DNA of 38,340 nucleotides, taken from positions 1 through 38,340 of the forward strand of contig JAHBWR010000021.1 of the NCBI GenBank assembly GCA_019636875.1, given 5' to 3'. Both the position numbers and the translations under genes were made by a program. The stretch is from Nitrospira sp. (GTDB taxonomy: Bacteria > Nitrospirota > Nitrospiria > Nitrospirales > Nitrospiraceae). Position 1 is the first letter of the stretch. Each line of letters begins with the position of its first letter. Shown piece after piece: positions 17,596-25,283 of the stretch. The notes beneath the pieces are model-generated. The model saw nothing but the letters and a program-made list of their open reading frames with translations, had not been told where the DNA came from and ran no database searches.

Positions 17596-18411
17596 ATGAA
17601 GCTGCCCTATCTCCCCGATCACGACGACTCCAGTTTTTTTGATTTTCTCACCAAACATTATCCAGGCTTAACCCCAGGCGGCCATGGCCAGCTCCCGGCC
17701 GTGGAGCAGACGCGGAGCGTGGGGCCCATGGCTGTGCCTCAGGCCACGACGGTCTTGGCCATCAAGTATCAAGCGGGTGTTGTGATCGCCGGTGATCGCC
17801 GGGCAACAGAGGGATTTCAGATTGCGGATCGCCGTATTGAAAAGGTGTTCAAGATTGATGAATGGTCGGCGATGGCAATCGCCGGAGCGGCCGGGCCATG
17901 CATCGAGATGGCGAAATTGTTTCAGACCGAGCTGGAGCACTATGAGAAATTGGAAGGGATGGTGCTGTCCTGCGAAGGGAAAGCCAACAAACTTGGACAG
18001 ATGGTCAAAGCCAATCTCCCGATGGTGTTCCAGGGGTTGGTGGTGATGCCGCTCTATGTCGGGTACGATGTCAAGCGTGAGGAAGGACGGATCTTTAAGT
18101 ACGATATCACCGGTGGAAGGTATGAGGAATCCGATTACCACGCCATCGGTTCCGGAGGGAAAGACGCCCGCAATACGATGCGAGAGCATTTTCGGAAGAA
18201 TCTGTCCGAGGCAGAAGCGCTCAAACTGGCGTTGTTGTCGCTTTATAATGCCGCTGACGATGATGTCGGAACAGGTGGACCCGATCTCATACGAGGGATC
18301 TATCCGACCGCCAAGTTTGTGACGGCTCAGGGTATCGCGGATGTTGGCGATGACCAGCTGAAAGCGGTCTATGACGATATGATCACCGCACGTCGCTCAA
18401 GGGAGACCTGA
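17596..18411 (+). CDS. prcB: 20S proteasome beta subunit
   Basis: PrcB is the catalytic subunit of the bacterial 20S core. The 271-residue precursor has an N-terminal propeptide of about 50 residues, ending PMAVPQA, followed by TTVLAIKY. Thr51 is the expected N-terminal nucleophile after autocleavage. GVVIAGDRRATEG carries the Asp and Arg and KVFKIDEW the Lys region of the active site; IGSGGKDARNT and ADDDVGTGGPDLIRGIYPTA follow. The match to mycobacterial PrcB runs along the length, including ELEHYEKLEG. It begins 22 bases after dop and ends two bases before prcA. Confidence 0.96.
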   Translation: MKLPYLPDHDDSSFFDFLTKHYPGLTPGGHGQLPAVEQTRSVGPMAVPQATTVLAIKYQAGVVIAGDRRATEGFQIADRRIEKVFKIDEWSAMAIAGAAGPCIEMAKLFQTELEHYEKLEGMVLSCEGKANKLGQMVKANLPMVFQGLVVMPLYVGYDVKREEGRIFKYDITGGRYEESDYHAIGSGGKDARNTMREHFRKNLSEAEALKLALLSLYNAADDDVGTGGPDLIRGIYPTAKFVTAQGIADVGDDQLKAVYDDMITARRSRET

Positions 18412-18413
18412 TC

Positions 18414-19100
18414 ATGGCTATGCCCTACTACGTCTCCCCCGAGCAGATGATGCAGGACAAGGCCGAGTATGCCAGGAAGGGAATTGCCAAAGGCCGTTCA
18501 ATCATCGCGATGGAATATGTCGACGGCATCCTCTTAACCGCGGATAATCCAAGCGCGTCTCTGCACAAAGTCTCAGAGATTTATGACAATATCGCATTTG
18601 CCGGAGCCGGCAAATACAGTGAGTTTGAAAACCTTCGAAAAGCAGGAATCCGTCACGCCGATCTCAAGGGGTTTATGTACAGCCGGGAGGATGTCACCGG
18701 CCGTTCTCTTGCAAACGGCTACTCACAAAGCCTCGGCACGGTCTTCAGTCAGGAAATGAAGCCGCTCGAAGTCGAGATTTTGGTCGTGCAGGCTGGCGCC
18801 AATAACCATCCGAATGAGATCTATCGTATTTCGTTCGACGGCAGCATCATCGATGAAGAGCACTTTGCAGTGATCGGGGGACGATCCGAGGCCGTTCAAG
18901 CTCTATTGAAGGACAAGAGCCCCAGTCATGCTCCTCTCCTCAACGTTGCCTTGAAACTTTGTGTCGAAGCACTTGAACAGACGGCGAATCAAAAGCTGCA
19001 GCCTGAAGGCTTGGAAGTGGCGGTCTTGGACCGAACCCGCACCGGCCGAAAGTTTCGTCGTTTGTCGGTGGGTGACGTCCGACAAATCCTCTCCTCATAG
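18414..19100 (+). CDS. prcA: 20S proteasome alpha subunit
   Basis: PrcA forms the outer rings and gate of the 20S core. The 228-residue product begins MAMPYYVSPEQMMQDKAEYARKG, the alpha-type N-terminal gate and helix, and has no propeptide or catalytic threonine. GRSIIAMEYVDGILLTADNPS, YDNIAFAGAGKYSEFENLR and DVTGRSLANGYSQSLGTVF are family segments. The carboxylate end of the Arc tail would dock between alpha subunits. It is separated from prcB by two bases, so the two subunits are almost certainly made together. Confidence 0.96.
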   Translation: MAMPYYVSPEQMMQDKAEYARKGIAKGRSIIAMEYVDGILLTADNPSASLHKVSEIYDNIAFAGAGKYSEFENLRKAGIRHADLKGFMYSREDVTGRSLANGYSQSLGTVFSQEMKPLEVEILVVQAGANNHPNEIYRISFDGSIIDEEHFAVIGGRSEAVQALLKDKSPSHAPLLNVALKLCVEALEQTANQKLQPEGLEVAVLDRTRTGRKFRRLSVGDVRQILSS

Positions 19101-19189
19101 CTTCCACTTTCGTGAACGCGTCGTTTGTTGCACATCCCGGAATGGGCGTGTAACCTGTTTCTATAGCGCGTATGGTACCTTTAGGTCCT

Positions 19190-20566
19190 ATGAAACAACG
19201 GATATTCGGGCTCGAAAACGAGTACGGTCTTATTTTTTCTCCCAATGGCCGGATCTACCTTCCCATGGAGAAGGTACTCGGGTACATCTTCGAAGGATTG
19301 ATTCCTAACAGTTGGCCGTCGAACGCATTTTTGGTCAATGGGGCACGGTTCTATCAGGATACCGGTTGCCACCCTGAATACTCGACCCCGGAATGTGACA
19401 ACATTTTTGACCTTGTGGTCCATGACAAGGCTGGAGAACGACTATTGGAGGCCTGTCTGCCGGCGGCAGAGGAGCGGCTTCGGGAAGAAGGTCTATCGGG
19501 AGAGATCTATATTTTTAAGAATAATACGGACTCATTGGGCAACACGTACGGCTGTCACGAGAATTTCCTCATGCGGCGCGACGTCGATTTTTGGAAAGTC
19601 ACTGAACAATTGATCCCATTTTTTGTGACCCGTCAGGTCTTCAGTGGGGCGGGAAAAGTCCTGAAAGTATCCGGGAAGCCCCAGTACTTCATTTCTCAAC
19701 GGGCACAACACATTCATGAGAAAACATCGTCTTCTACGACGTCTTCCAGGAGCATCATCAATACCCGCGATGAACCTCATTCCGATGCGGAACGGTATCG
19801 ACGGCTCCATATCATCGTCGGTGATTCCAACATGTCCGAGTATGCCACGTACCTCAAGGTGGGGACAGCGGCCTTGGTCCTGTCCATGATCGAAGAAGGG
19901 TACACGGTGCATGGGATGGAGCTGGAAGACTCGGTGAAAGCCATTCGGGAGGTGTCTCGTGATCCGACGCTGAAAAAGAGAGTCAAGCTCGATGATGGTC
20001 GGCACATGACGGCGATCGAAATCCAGCGAGTCTACTTGAATCGGGCTCAAGAATATTTGGCCCAGGAGGACCATGAACCGATTTTGGACGATGTGTGCGA
20101 CAAATGGGAATCCGTGCTGCAGCAATTGGAGGACGACCCCATGCAGCTCACGCATCAGATCGACTGGGTGACGAAGAAACACGTGATCCAATCGTACGTC
20201 GATAAGCGGCAGTGCGGGTGGGACGACCCGCGAGTGTTCTTGTTGGATTTACAGTACCATGATGTGAAACGGACGCGTGGGTTGTATTATTTGATGGAGT
20301 CTCGTGGGTTGATCGAACGAGTCGTGGAAGAAGGGATGGTTCAACGGGCGATGTCCACGCCGCCACAAACGACACGGGCCAAGGTGCGTGGCGACTTTAT
20401 CCGGTTCGCGCGAGCGAAGAATCGATCCTATACGGTCGACTGGACGTATCTCAAACTGAATGGCTATTGGGAAGAAACCATCCTGTGTATGGATCCGTTT
20501 AGTGCGGTGAATCGGCGTGTTGAAGAATTGATTTCCCAAGTGTCTGGTGGGAGATTTTATCGATGA
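19190..20566 (+). CDS. pafA: Pup-protein ligase homologue PafA
   Basis: PafA joins the C-terminal glutamate of Pup (or a Pup-like tag) to substrate lysines using ATP. The 458-residue product starts MKQRIFGLENEYG with the metal-binding Glu9, and has GARFYQDTGCHPEYSTPECDN with the catalytic Asp at about 57. IYIFKNNTDSLGNTYGCHENF and INTRDEPHSDAERYRRLHII follow. The Dop loop is absent, which separates it from the upstream dop. Start 19190 is preferred over ATG 19172 because AGG sits five bases upstream and the protein start then matches known PafA. The stop overlaps the start of the M23 gene (ATGA). It lies 89 bases after prcA with no clear promoter in between. Confidence 0.96.
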   Translation: MKQRIFGLENEYGLIFSPNGRIYLPMEKVLGYIFEGLIPNSWPSNAFLVNGARFYQDTGCHPEYSTPECDNIFDLVVHDKAGERLLEACLPAAEERLREEGLSGEIYIFKNNTDSLGNTYGCHENFLMRRDVDFWKVTEQLIPFFVTRQVFSGAGKVLKVSGKPQYFISQRAQHIHEKTSSSTTSSRSIINTRDEPHSDAERYRRLHIIVGDSNMSEYATYLKVGTAALVLSMIEEGYTVHGMELEDSVKAIREVSRDPTLKKRVKLDDGRHMTAIEIQRVYLNRAQEYLAQEDHEPILDDVCDKWESVLQQLEDDPMQLTHQIDWVTKKHVIQSYVDKRQCGWDDPRVFLLDLQYHDVKRTRGLYYLMESRGLIERVVEEGMVQRAMSTPPQTTRAKVRGDFIRFARAKNRSYTVDWTYLKLNGYWEETILCMDPFSAVNRRVEELISQVSGGRFYR

Positions 20567-21558
20567 CATTGATGAGCGATTCGAATACTCACGATCGTAC
20601 CGTGCTACGACATGTTGGAATCGGCGTGATGGTTCTACTCGCAGCAGCGTTTCCCATCGATATCCTGGCAGACTCCTCGTTGAGTTCCCAGCCCATCAAG
20701 GTGGACTATAGCGGCAAGCAGGGACAAATTCTTGTGGTGATGATTCCAAACGAAGTCGGGACCACCCGCATGCGGGGCACCTTTCTTGGCCGCTCCGTCA
20801 GTTTCTTCCAGGATACGAGAGCTGAAGTGCAGAACGGCTTCGTAGGGTTGCTGGGCATCGACCTGCAAGATGAACCAGGAATCCATGAGCTAACCGTCGA
20901 CGTAGAGACTGGAGAACGAGACGAGACGGTGACATACCGAGTCGAGGTCCTGAAGGAGGACTTTCATGTGGAGCGTCTTACGCTGCCTAAAAGCAAGGTC
21001 GATCTCGATAAAAAAAGTCTGGCTCGATGGAAAAGGGAGCAAGCCCAGGTTAAAAAATTGCTTGAAAACGAGTCACTCGCAAAGTTATGGGAGAGGGGAT
21101 TCGTCGAGCCTGTGGCAGGCAAGCGAACCGGGATCTTTGGGAGTGTCCGGATCATGAACGGTCAGCCGCGCAATCCCCATAACGGTGAAGATATCGGCGC
21201 TCCGCTCGGGACTGAGGTGGTTTCGACGAATGATGGCATTGTACGGCTCACCGTCGATCATATCTTCTCTGGGAAGGGGATATTTGTGGACCACGGGCTA
21301 GGTTTGTTCTCAATGTATTTTCATCTCTCCGAGGTGTTGGTCAAAGAGGGTGATCATGTAAAGGCGGGAGCGATCATCGGGAGAGTAGGCGCCACCGGTC
21401 GTGCCACCGGGCCGCATCTGCATTGGGGTGTGAAGCTCAACGGCGCGCGTGTGAATCCCTATGCGTTGCTAGATCTGCCGTTCAAGGGGAGGGTTCAGTC
21501 GGCGACTCCGATCCCTGTCACCGACTCGGGATCTGGTGTGGGCTCGCCCGAGCCGTGA
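20563..21558 (+). CDS. secreted M23 (LytM) metallopeptidase
   Basis: A 331-residue protein with an N-terminal hydrophobic signal segment (VGIGVMVLLAAAFPIDILA, about 18-36). A beta-rich middle domain of about 100 residues and a charged helical stretch follow. The C-terminal LytM domain has intact zinc and catalytic residues: HNGEDIGAPLGT (H-x(3)-D), GLGLFSMYFHLS and the HLHWGV pair. It should therefore be an active peptidoglycan endopeptidase in the periplasm, unlike the EnvC-like protein upstream. Its ATG overlaps the pafA stop by four bases, so it is translationally coupled to a cytoplasmic tag ligase. The reason for that link is unknown. Confidence 0.88.
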   Translation: MTLMSDSNTHDRTVLRHVGIGVMVLLAAAFPIDILADSSLSSQPIKVDYSGKQGQILVVMIPNEVGTTRMRGTFLGRSVSFFQDTRAEVQNGFVGLLGIDLQDEPGIHELTVDVETGERDETVTYRVEVLKEDFHVERLTLPKSKVDLDKKSLARWKREQAQVKKLLENESLAKLWERGFVEPVAGKRTGIFGSVRIMNGQPRNPHNGEDIGAPLGTEVVSTNDGIVRLTVDHIFSGKGIFVDHGLGLFSMYFHLSEVLVKEGDHVKAGAIIGRVGATGRATGPHLHWGVKLNGARVNPYALLDLPFKGRVQSATPIPVTDSGSGVGSPEP

Positions 21559-21601
21559 CGCTGATAACCCTTCATTTCCAGTCTTGCCGTAGAGTTGCTG
21601 A

Positions 21602-21629
21602 TTGATCTGGTCTCATCCGCTGGTATACG
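21602..21629 (+). promoter_or_regulatory. candidate extended -10 promoter for the gene at 21657
   Basis: TTGATC (21602-21607) and TATACG (21624-21629) are 16 bases apart, and TG precedes the -10 with one base between, giving an extended -10. It lies 27 bases before the ATG of the small membrane protein. Confidence 0.45.
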
Positions 21630-21656
21630 CTCTGATTTATTCTGCAGGTATCAGAC

Positions 21657-21902
21657 ATGAGAATCTTCCTGTTTATGCTTTCCATCGTTTCTCTCCTACT
21701 CGCAGCTCGTCAGTTCTCGATTTCTGAGCCAACTGGACAGTTCAAGGGAGCGCTATTTCTTCTCCTCATCGGCATCCAGCTGTTGGTTGCCGCTGGACTC
21801 ATCTCCGAACACCGAGAAGAACGTACGAAGAAGTCATCGGCGTCGGAGGAGAAGGGGGAGAGAATGGGAGTCAATCCAACTGACGTCAACGTATCAAGGT
21901 GA
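21657..21902 (+). CDS. small two-helix membrane protein, function unknown
   Basis: An 81-residue protein that I do not recognise. Two hydrophobic segments (IFLFMLSIVSLLLAA and ALFLLLIGIQLLVAAGLI) are joined by a short polar loop, and the C-terminal third is highly charged (HREERTKKSSASEEKGER), suggesting a cytoplasmic tail. An extended -10 promoter candidate precedes it. No strong Shine-Dalgarno is seen (GCAGGTATCAGACATG gives AGG nine bases upstream). It is convergent with the next minus-strand gene across 21 bases. Confidence 0.65.
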   Translation: MRIFLFMLSIVSLLLAARQFSISEPTGQFKGALFLLLIGIQLLVAAGLISEHREERTKKSSASEEKGERMGVNPTDVNVSR

Positions 21903-21923
21903 GATTTGACCGTTGTATGTTTC

Positions 21924-22295
21924 TTATTCCGGCGAGATTCCCAAACCGCCGAGCAATGGCATCAGGCTCTCTTCTCCAGGCCCTTTCCCTTCTTTCGATG
22001 CCTGAGTGATATCTGACAAGAGTTGTCCGGCTTCAGGGCTCAATTGTTTTAGGCGTTCTCCAAGATTGCCTGACATCAGGTTTCGTTTGACTTCATCGTC
22101 GGTGATTTTCCCATCCTTGATGTTTTGCTGGATGATCTGTGCCAAAGATTGAACCTTTGCCAGCATATCCGGAGGCATACTAGTAAGGATCGTTTCCGCT
22201 CTCTGTTGTCCCGCTCCAAGTTGCGCATAAACTGGGGCGGCCAATGAGAGAAGAATCCCACCGACAGCGATCAACCATTTCCCTAGAATCCCCAT
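21924..22295 (-). CDS. small exported protein, function unknown
   Basis: A 123-residue protein. The start at 22295 is fixed by a strong GGGAGGAGG about five to six bases upstream; a longer open frame to 22709 crosses the neighbouring gene and is unlikely. A signal peptide is clear (MGILGKWLIAVGGILLSLAAPVYAQ), so the mature part is periplasmic or outer. The rest is helical and polar, with LAQIIQQNIKDGKITDDEVKRNLMSG, where DGKITDDE faintly recalls an EF-hand-like loop but lacks the canonical D-x-D-x-D spacing. The family is not recognised. Confidence 0.7.
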   Translation of the reverse strand: MGILGKWLIAVGGILLSLAAPVYAQLGAGQQRAETILTSMPPDMLAKVQSLAQIIQQNIKDGKITDDEVKRNLMSGNLGERLKQLSPEAGQLLSDITQASKEGKGPGEESLMPLLGGLGISPE

Positions 22296-22361
22296 TTCAG
22301 CCTCCTCCCTGTGGATATCGTATGTGTGGTAATCGAACAATCTTGCAGGATGTCTGCCAGA

Positions 22362-22391
22362 TTGGCTTAGAAACGGCGCGGAGGTTATAAA
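22362..22391 (+). promoter_or_regulatory. candidate promoter for the gene at 22533
   Basis: TTGGCT (22362-22367) and TATAAA (22386-22391) are 18 bases apart on the plus strand in the divergent gap. The -10 matches five of six bases, the -35 four of six. Confidence 0.38.
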
Positions 22392-22532
22392 GCGCGTCAG
22401 ACGAGTCAAGTATGCCGGGGTGTGAGCCGATACAGTCCTATACCCATTTGAGAAAATGGAGAATTTCTGAGATGTCTTCCCGGACGCTTGATCTTGGCAA
22501 TCATCTGAAACTGGTAGAGGAGGGTGGCTCCG

Positions 22533-23300
22533 ATGCTTGACGGATGGCAATTTCCGGACGTGACCATCTATTTGGTGGGCATTCTTGGCCTTCTCGTTGT
22601 GTGGCAATACTACCAGATGCAGATCATGGCCGGCCGTATCCTCGCCGTCGATATCTTCGACCGCTCCGGTATTCGAATGTATCTCTATGTTACTCCCGAT
22701 GACGACCACATCTGTGACGTTTGTGCCGCTGCGAATGGTGGAGTGTATTCACCATCCCAAGTTGCGAAGAAAAACTTTTCACCTCTCGATGGGAAATGCC
22801 GACGACCAACTTCCTGTGTCGGAGTGTTGATTGGACTGTATGGGTCGTGGCTCGAAGCCAGGGGTGTGTTGGAGAATCTTCGTCGGAATATCAAGAATGG
22901 GGGGATCCAACTCTCAGCGGAAGAAGTCCGGGCTTTGGTGAACGGACAGTGGGAACGGTGTATCAGTGCCGATACGGATCGATTGGGAATCCAGATGATC
23001 GAAGCACTCGCCTACGAAAAGATCAACCAGGATATTGCCATCCAGGGGTATCGTTATGTTGTGGAAGAGGCCAGAGAAGTCCGGCACCTGCTGCTCCTCG
23101 TTCCAGCATATCTCCGGCTCCTGCAGCTGCTCCTTCGAGCCGGCGAGGAGGCTGAAGCACTCGAAGTGATCGAGCGATTTGAAAGCCGATTCCCGTCGGG
23201 GAAACGGGGCCCGCATTTTCCGTCGGAGAAACAGCGGGAGGTCATGAAAACAAGAAAAGCTCAGCTGACGAAAAGCCTGCCGTTGAAGATGTCGGCTTAG
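22533..23300 (+). CDS. membrane-anchored protein with four-cysteine motif and helical-repeat C-terminus, function unknown
   Basis: A 255-residue protein I cannot assign. ATG 22533 has GGAGGG eight bases upstream; an in-frame GTG at 22524 lies within that site. Residues about 10-30 form a TM segment (VTIYLVGILGLLVVWQYY). Next comes a domain with CDVC and a later pair CRRPTSC, a possible zinc-binding set, in a context (DDHICDVCAAANGGVYS) that resembles the cysteine region of phage Mu F-like head proteins. The C-terminal half is helical with a TPR-like segment (AYLRLLQLLLRAGEEAEALEVIERF). The Mu F resemblance is local and no phage genes are near. Confidence 0.72.
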   Translation: MLDGWQFPDVTIYLVGILGLLVVWQYYQMQIMAGRILAVDIFDRSGIRMYLYVTPDDDHICDVCAAANGGVYSPSQVAKKNFSPLDGKCRRPTSCVGVLIGLYGSWLEARGVLENLRRNIKNGGIQLSAEEVRALVNGQWERCISADTDRLGIQMIEALAYEKINQDIAIQGYRYVVEEAREVRHLLLLVPAYLRLLQLLLRAGEEAEALEVIERFESRFPSGKRGPHFPSEKQREVMKTRKAQLTKSLPLKMSA

Positions 23301-23334
23301 GGATTCTCACCGCCCCAGAAGCGTGCCACTACCC

Positions 23335-24753
23335 CTAATAATTCGATTCCAGGCTGGTCGGTGTTTTGTTCAACACAGTTGCGGCCGCTTGAGACAGGGT
23401 GCCGTCGTGGGTATGGTCGAGTGAATAGATCCGAAATTGGATCAGTCGCGTGGGGAGGAGGTCCAGAAATTCTTCCAGTGGTTCAGGAGACACCTGGCCG
23501 GTTCCGGGATCGTAGACATATAAGGGGTTCCCGCGTCGATCTTTTGGATCGGGTCGTGGATCTAAGAGTGCCATATCGACCCGGAATTGGAGTCGTTTCA
23601 AGCCAGCCGGCAATTCTTTGACAATCTGCTGTTCGAAGTGCCGATGGCTGGGAAACGCCATGCCGCGCTCCTGACCTTTTTCTTTTAAGGTCGTACTGTA
23701 GGCCATCTTCCATTTAACGTCACGGTCTAAAATCCTCGCCCATTCTTGACCCAATTGTCGTCGGATTTTCTGGCGAGAGTGGTTCCAGCCGCGAACTTCT
23801 TCCAGGAGTGACCAATCTGTCAGTGTGCGATACCTCTCCATGTTCTTTCGTGGGTCACGTGGGCACAGCAGCTTCATCGTTTCACCGAAAATATCGCGGA
23901 GGTGGATGTCGATCGCCCTGGTCGTGCGGTGAAAATACACGTTGGAGTAGAGATACATCCTTGTGTTCAAAAACATTTGGAGTGCGGGAAGCCCGGTCTT
24001 ATGAATCGTGAATCCTTTCTCTGTCACGATCGTGTAATGAATCAACCGTGTCAGATCGACAGGACCCACGGCCACACCGCACATGTAGGAATCCCTCAGC
24101 ACATAGTCGAGGTTGTCACCGGTGTAACTTCCTGAGATAACGGGCTGTAGGATGTTAAGCCACCGTGGGAGGCGTGAATTGTCCTTTCCTTTCTCTTTGA
24201 GGATGAGATGCGCGATCTGATCCGGGTCCAATTCTTCGCCCTTGGCAAAAGGCCCGGAGGGGCTTCGGCGTATTTTTCTGATGATCGGCGCCAAATACTC
24301 TCGGATGATAATTTGACCCAATCGTTCGTGGGAAAGCCCCATGGCATGGAGAAAGTTATCGTCGAAGAAATGGCAAAACGGACCGTGACCGATATCATGC
24401 ACCAAGGCCGTCACCCGCAAGAGTTCTTCCACAAAGTTGACGGAAGGAACATCGTTGACCGCTTTCTTGAGAAAAGGGTACAGATGCCGAGCGAATCGTC
24501 CAGCCACGTGCATGGTTCCTAGGGAATGAACGAATCGGGTATGTTCTGCCGAAGGGTAGACCCAGCGGGCGCTTTGAAGCTGAAAGATGTATCGTAGCCG
24601 CTGAACCCAGGGGGAATCGATCAAATCCTTCTCGGTGAGTTCCTGCGGATCGGGGGTCGCAAACGGAACGGTGAAGGTAACATATTTATGAATCGGATCA
24701 GCGATCAGGGCCGATCCATCATAGGGGGCGGTCGATCGGTCTGCTCGTTCCAT
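23335..24753 (-). CDS. HD-domain phosphohydrolase (SAMHD1/dGTPase-like)
   Basis: A 472-residue protein with the HD metal site: first histidine in HTRFVHSLGT (H76), the His-Asp pair in ALVHDIGHGPFCH (H119-D120), and the distal Asp region in GDNLDYVLRDSYMCGV. This arrangement, including SLGT and the IGHGPFCH run, is that of the SAMHD1-like group, which includes dNTP triphosphohydrolases. Substrate cannot be read from sequence. The C-terminal third is specific to the subgroup. It lies 14 bases after the DUF2062 gene as the last gene of a lon-thiL-DUF2062-HD run. No strong Shine-Dalgarno is seen before its ATG. It ends 34 bases from the convergent gene. Confidence 0.88.
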   Translation of the reverse strand: MERADRSTAPYDGSALIADPIHKYVTFTVPFATPDPQELTEKDLIDSPWVQRLRYIFQLQSARWVYPSAEHTRFVHSLGTMHVAGRFARHLYPFLKKAVNDVPSVNFVEELLRVTALVHDIGHGPFCHFFDDNFLHAMGLSHERLGQIIIREYLAPIIRKIRRSPSGPFAKGEELDPDQIAHLILKEKGKDNSRLPRWLNILQPVISGSYTGDNLDYVLRDSYMCGVAVGPVDLTRLIHYTIVTEKGFTIHKTGLPALQMFLNTRMYLYSNVYFHRTTRAIDIHLRDIFGETMKLLCPRDPRKNMERYRTLTDWSLLEEVRGWNHSRQKIRRQLGQEWARILDRDVKWKMAYSTTLKEKGQERGMAFPSHRHFEQQIVKELPAGLKRLQFRVDMALLDPRPDPKDRRGNPLYVYDPGTGQVSPEPLEEFLDLLPTRLIQFRIYSLDHTHDGTLSQAAATVLNKTPTSLESNY

Positions 24754-24767
24754 GGCCAGTTGATATC

Positions 24768-25283
24768 TTAGCCTACCGAGTCTGAAGGCGGCAATGCTTC
24801 AGGAGCGGGAGCGTCTGGCTTCTGGCGGTATTTCACACAGAAGAAATATGCGAGGGGGTACGACAACACTGCTCCGAGCACACTGAGCACAAATCCCCCC
24901 AGCACGAACGGACCTACGTATGGAAGGACCTGGTGGTAAATCCCACCGGTGGTCAAATCATTCCAGTCGAACGTCGGCACGTCTGTGCGACCTAACAGCA
25001 GAGCGCCGGTCCAATAGGTTGCCCCCAATATCGGAATGATCGTCCAGGGGTTGTTGATAAAAGCCCCGGTCAATAGGGCCAAGAAGTTGAGGCCGAACAA
25101 CCATGTGCACAGTGCCACCATGGCCGTATGGAGGCCATAGGCCGGCGAGAACGCGATGAAGACCCCCAGCGCAAAGGCCAGCGCTGTGCGTCGTGGTGAC
25201 TCTTGAAGGTGGAGCACTTGGCGGAGCAGTGCTCGGAACGAGCGCCGTCCTCCAGTAGAAGGATGTTTGTCTGTTTGTGCCAT
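24768..25283 (-). CDS. DUF2062 membrane protein
   Basis: A 171-residue protein matching DUF2062: a basic amphipathic start, then ESPRRTALAFALGVFIAFSPAYGLHTAM and the hydrophobic stretches around FGLNFLALLTGAFINNPWT, ending with a C-terminal TM (FVLGGFVLSVLGAVLSYPLAYFF). The family is of unknown function; the fold suggests a small inner-membrane protein. The start at 25283 overlaps the thiL stop by one base (TGATG), indicating coupling. The longer open frame runs into thiL and is not used. Confidence 0.85.
   Translation of the reverse strand: MAQTDKHPSTGGRRSFRALLRQVLHLQESPRRTALAFALGVFIAFSPAYGLHTAMVALCTWLFGLNFLALLTGAFINNPWTIIPILGATYWTGALLLGRTDVPTFDWNDLTTGGIYHQVLPYVGPFVLGGFVLSVLGAVLSYPLAYFFCVKYRQKPDAPAPEALPPSDSVG

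Noticed and set aside
22296..22709. N-terminal extension of the minus-strand exported protein
   Set aside because: The longer frame would overlap the plus-strand gene at 22533, and the signal peptide and strong Shine-Dalgarno fix the start at 22295.
22701..22830. prophage head protein (Mu F-like)
   Set aside because: The resemblance is limited to a short cysteine-containing stretch and no other phage genes are nearby.
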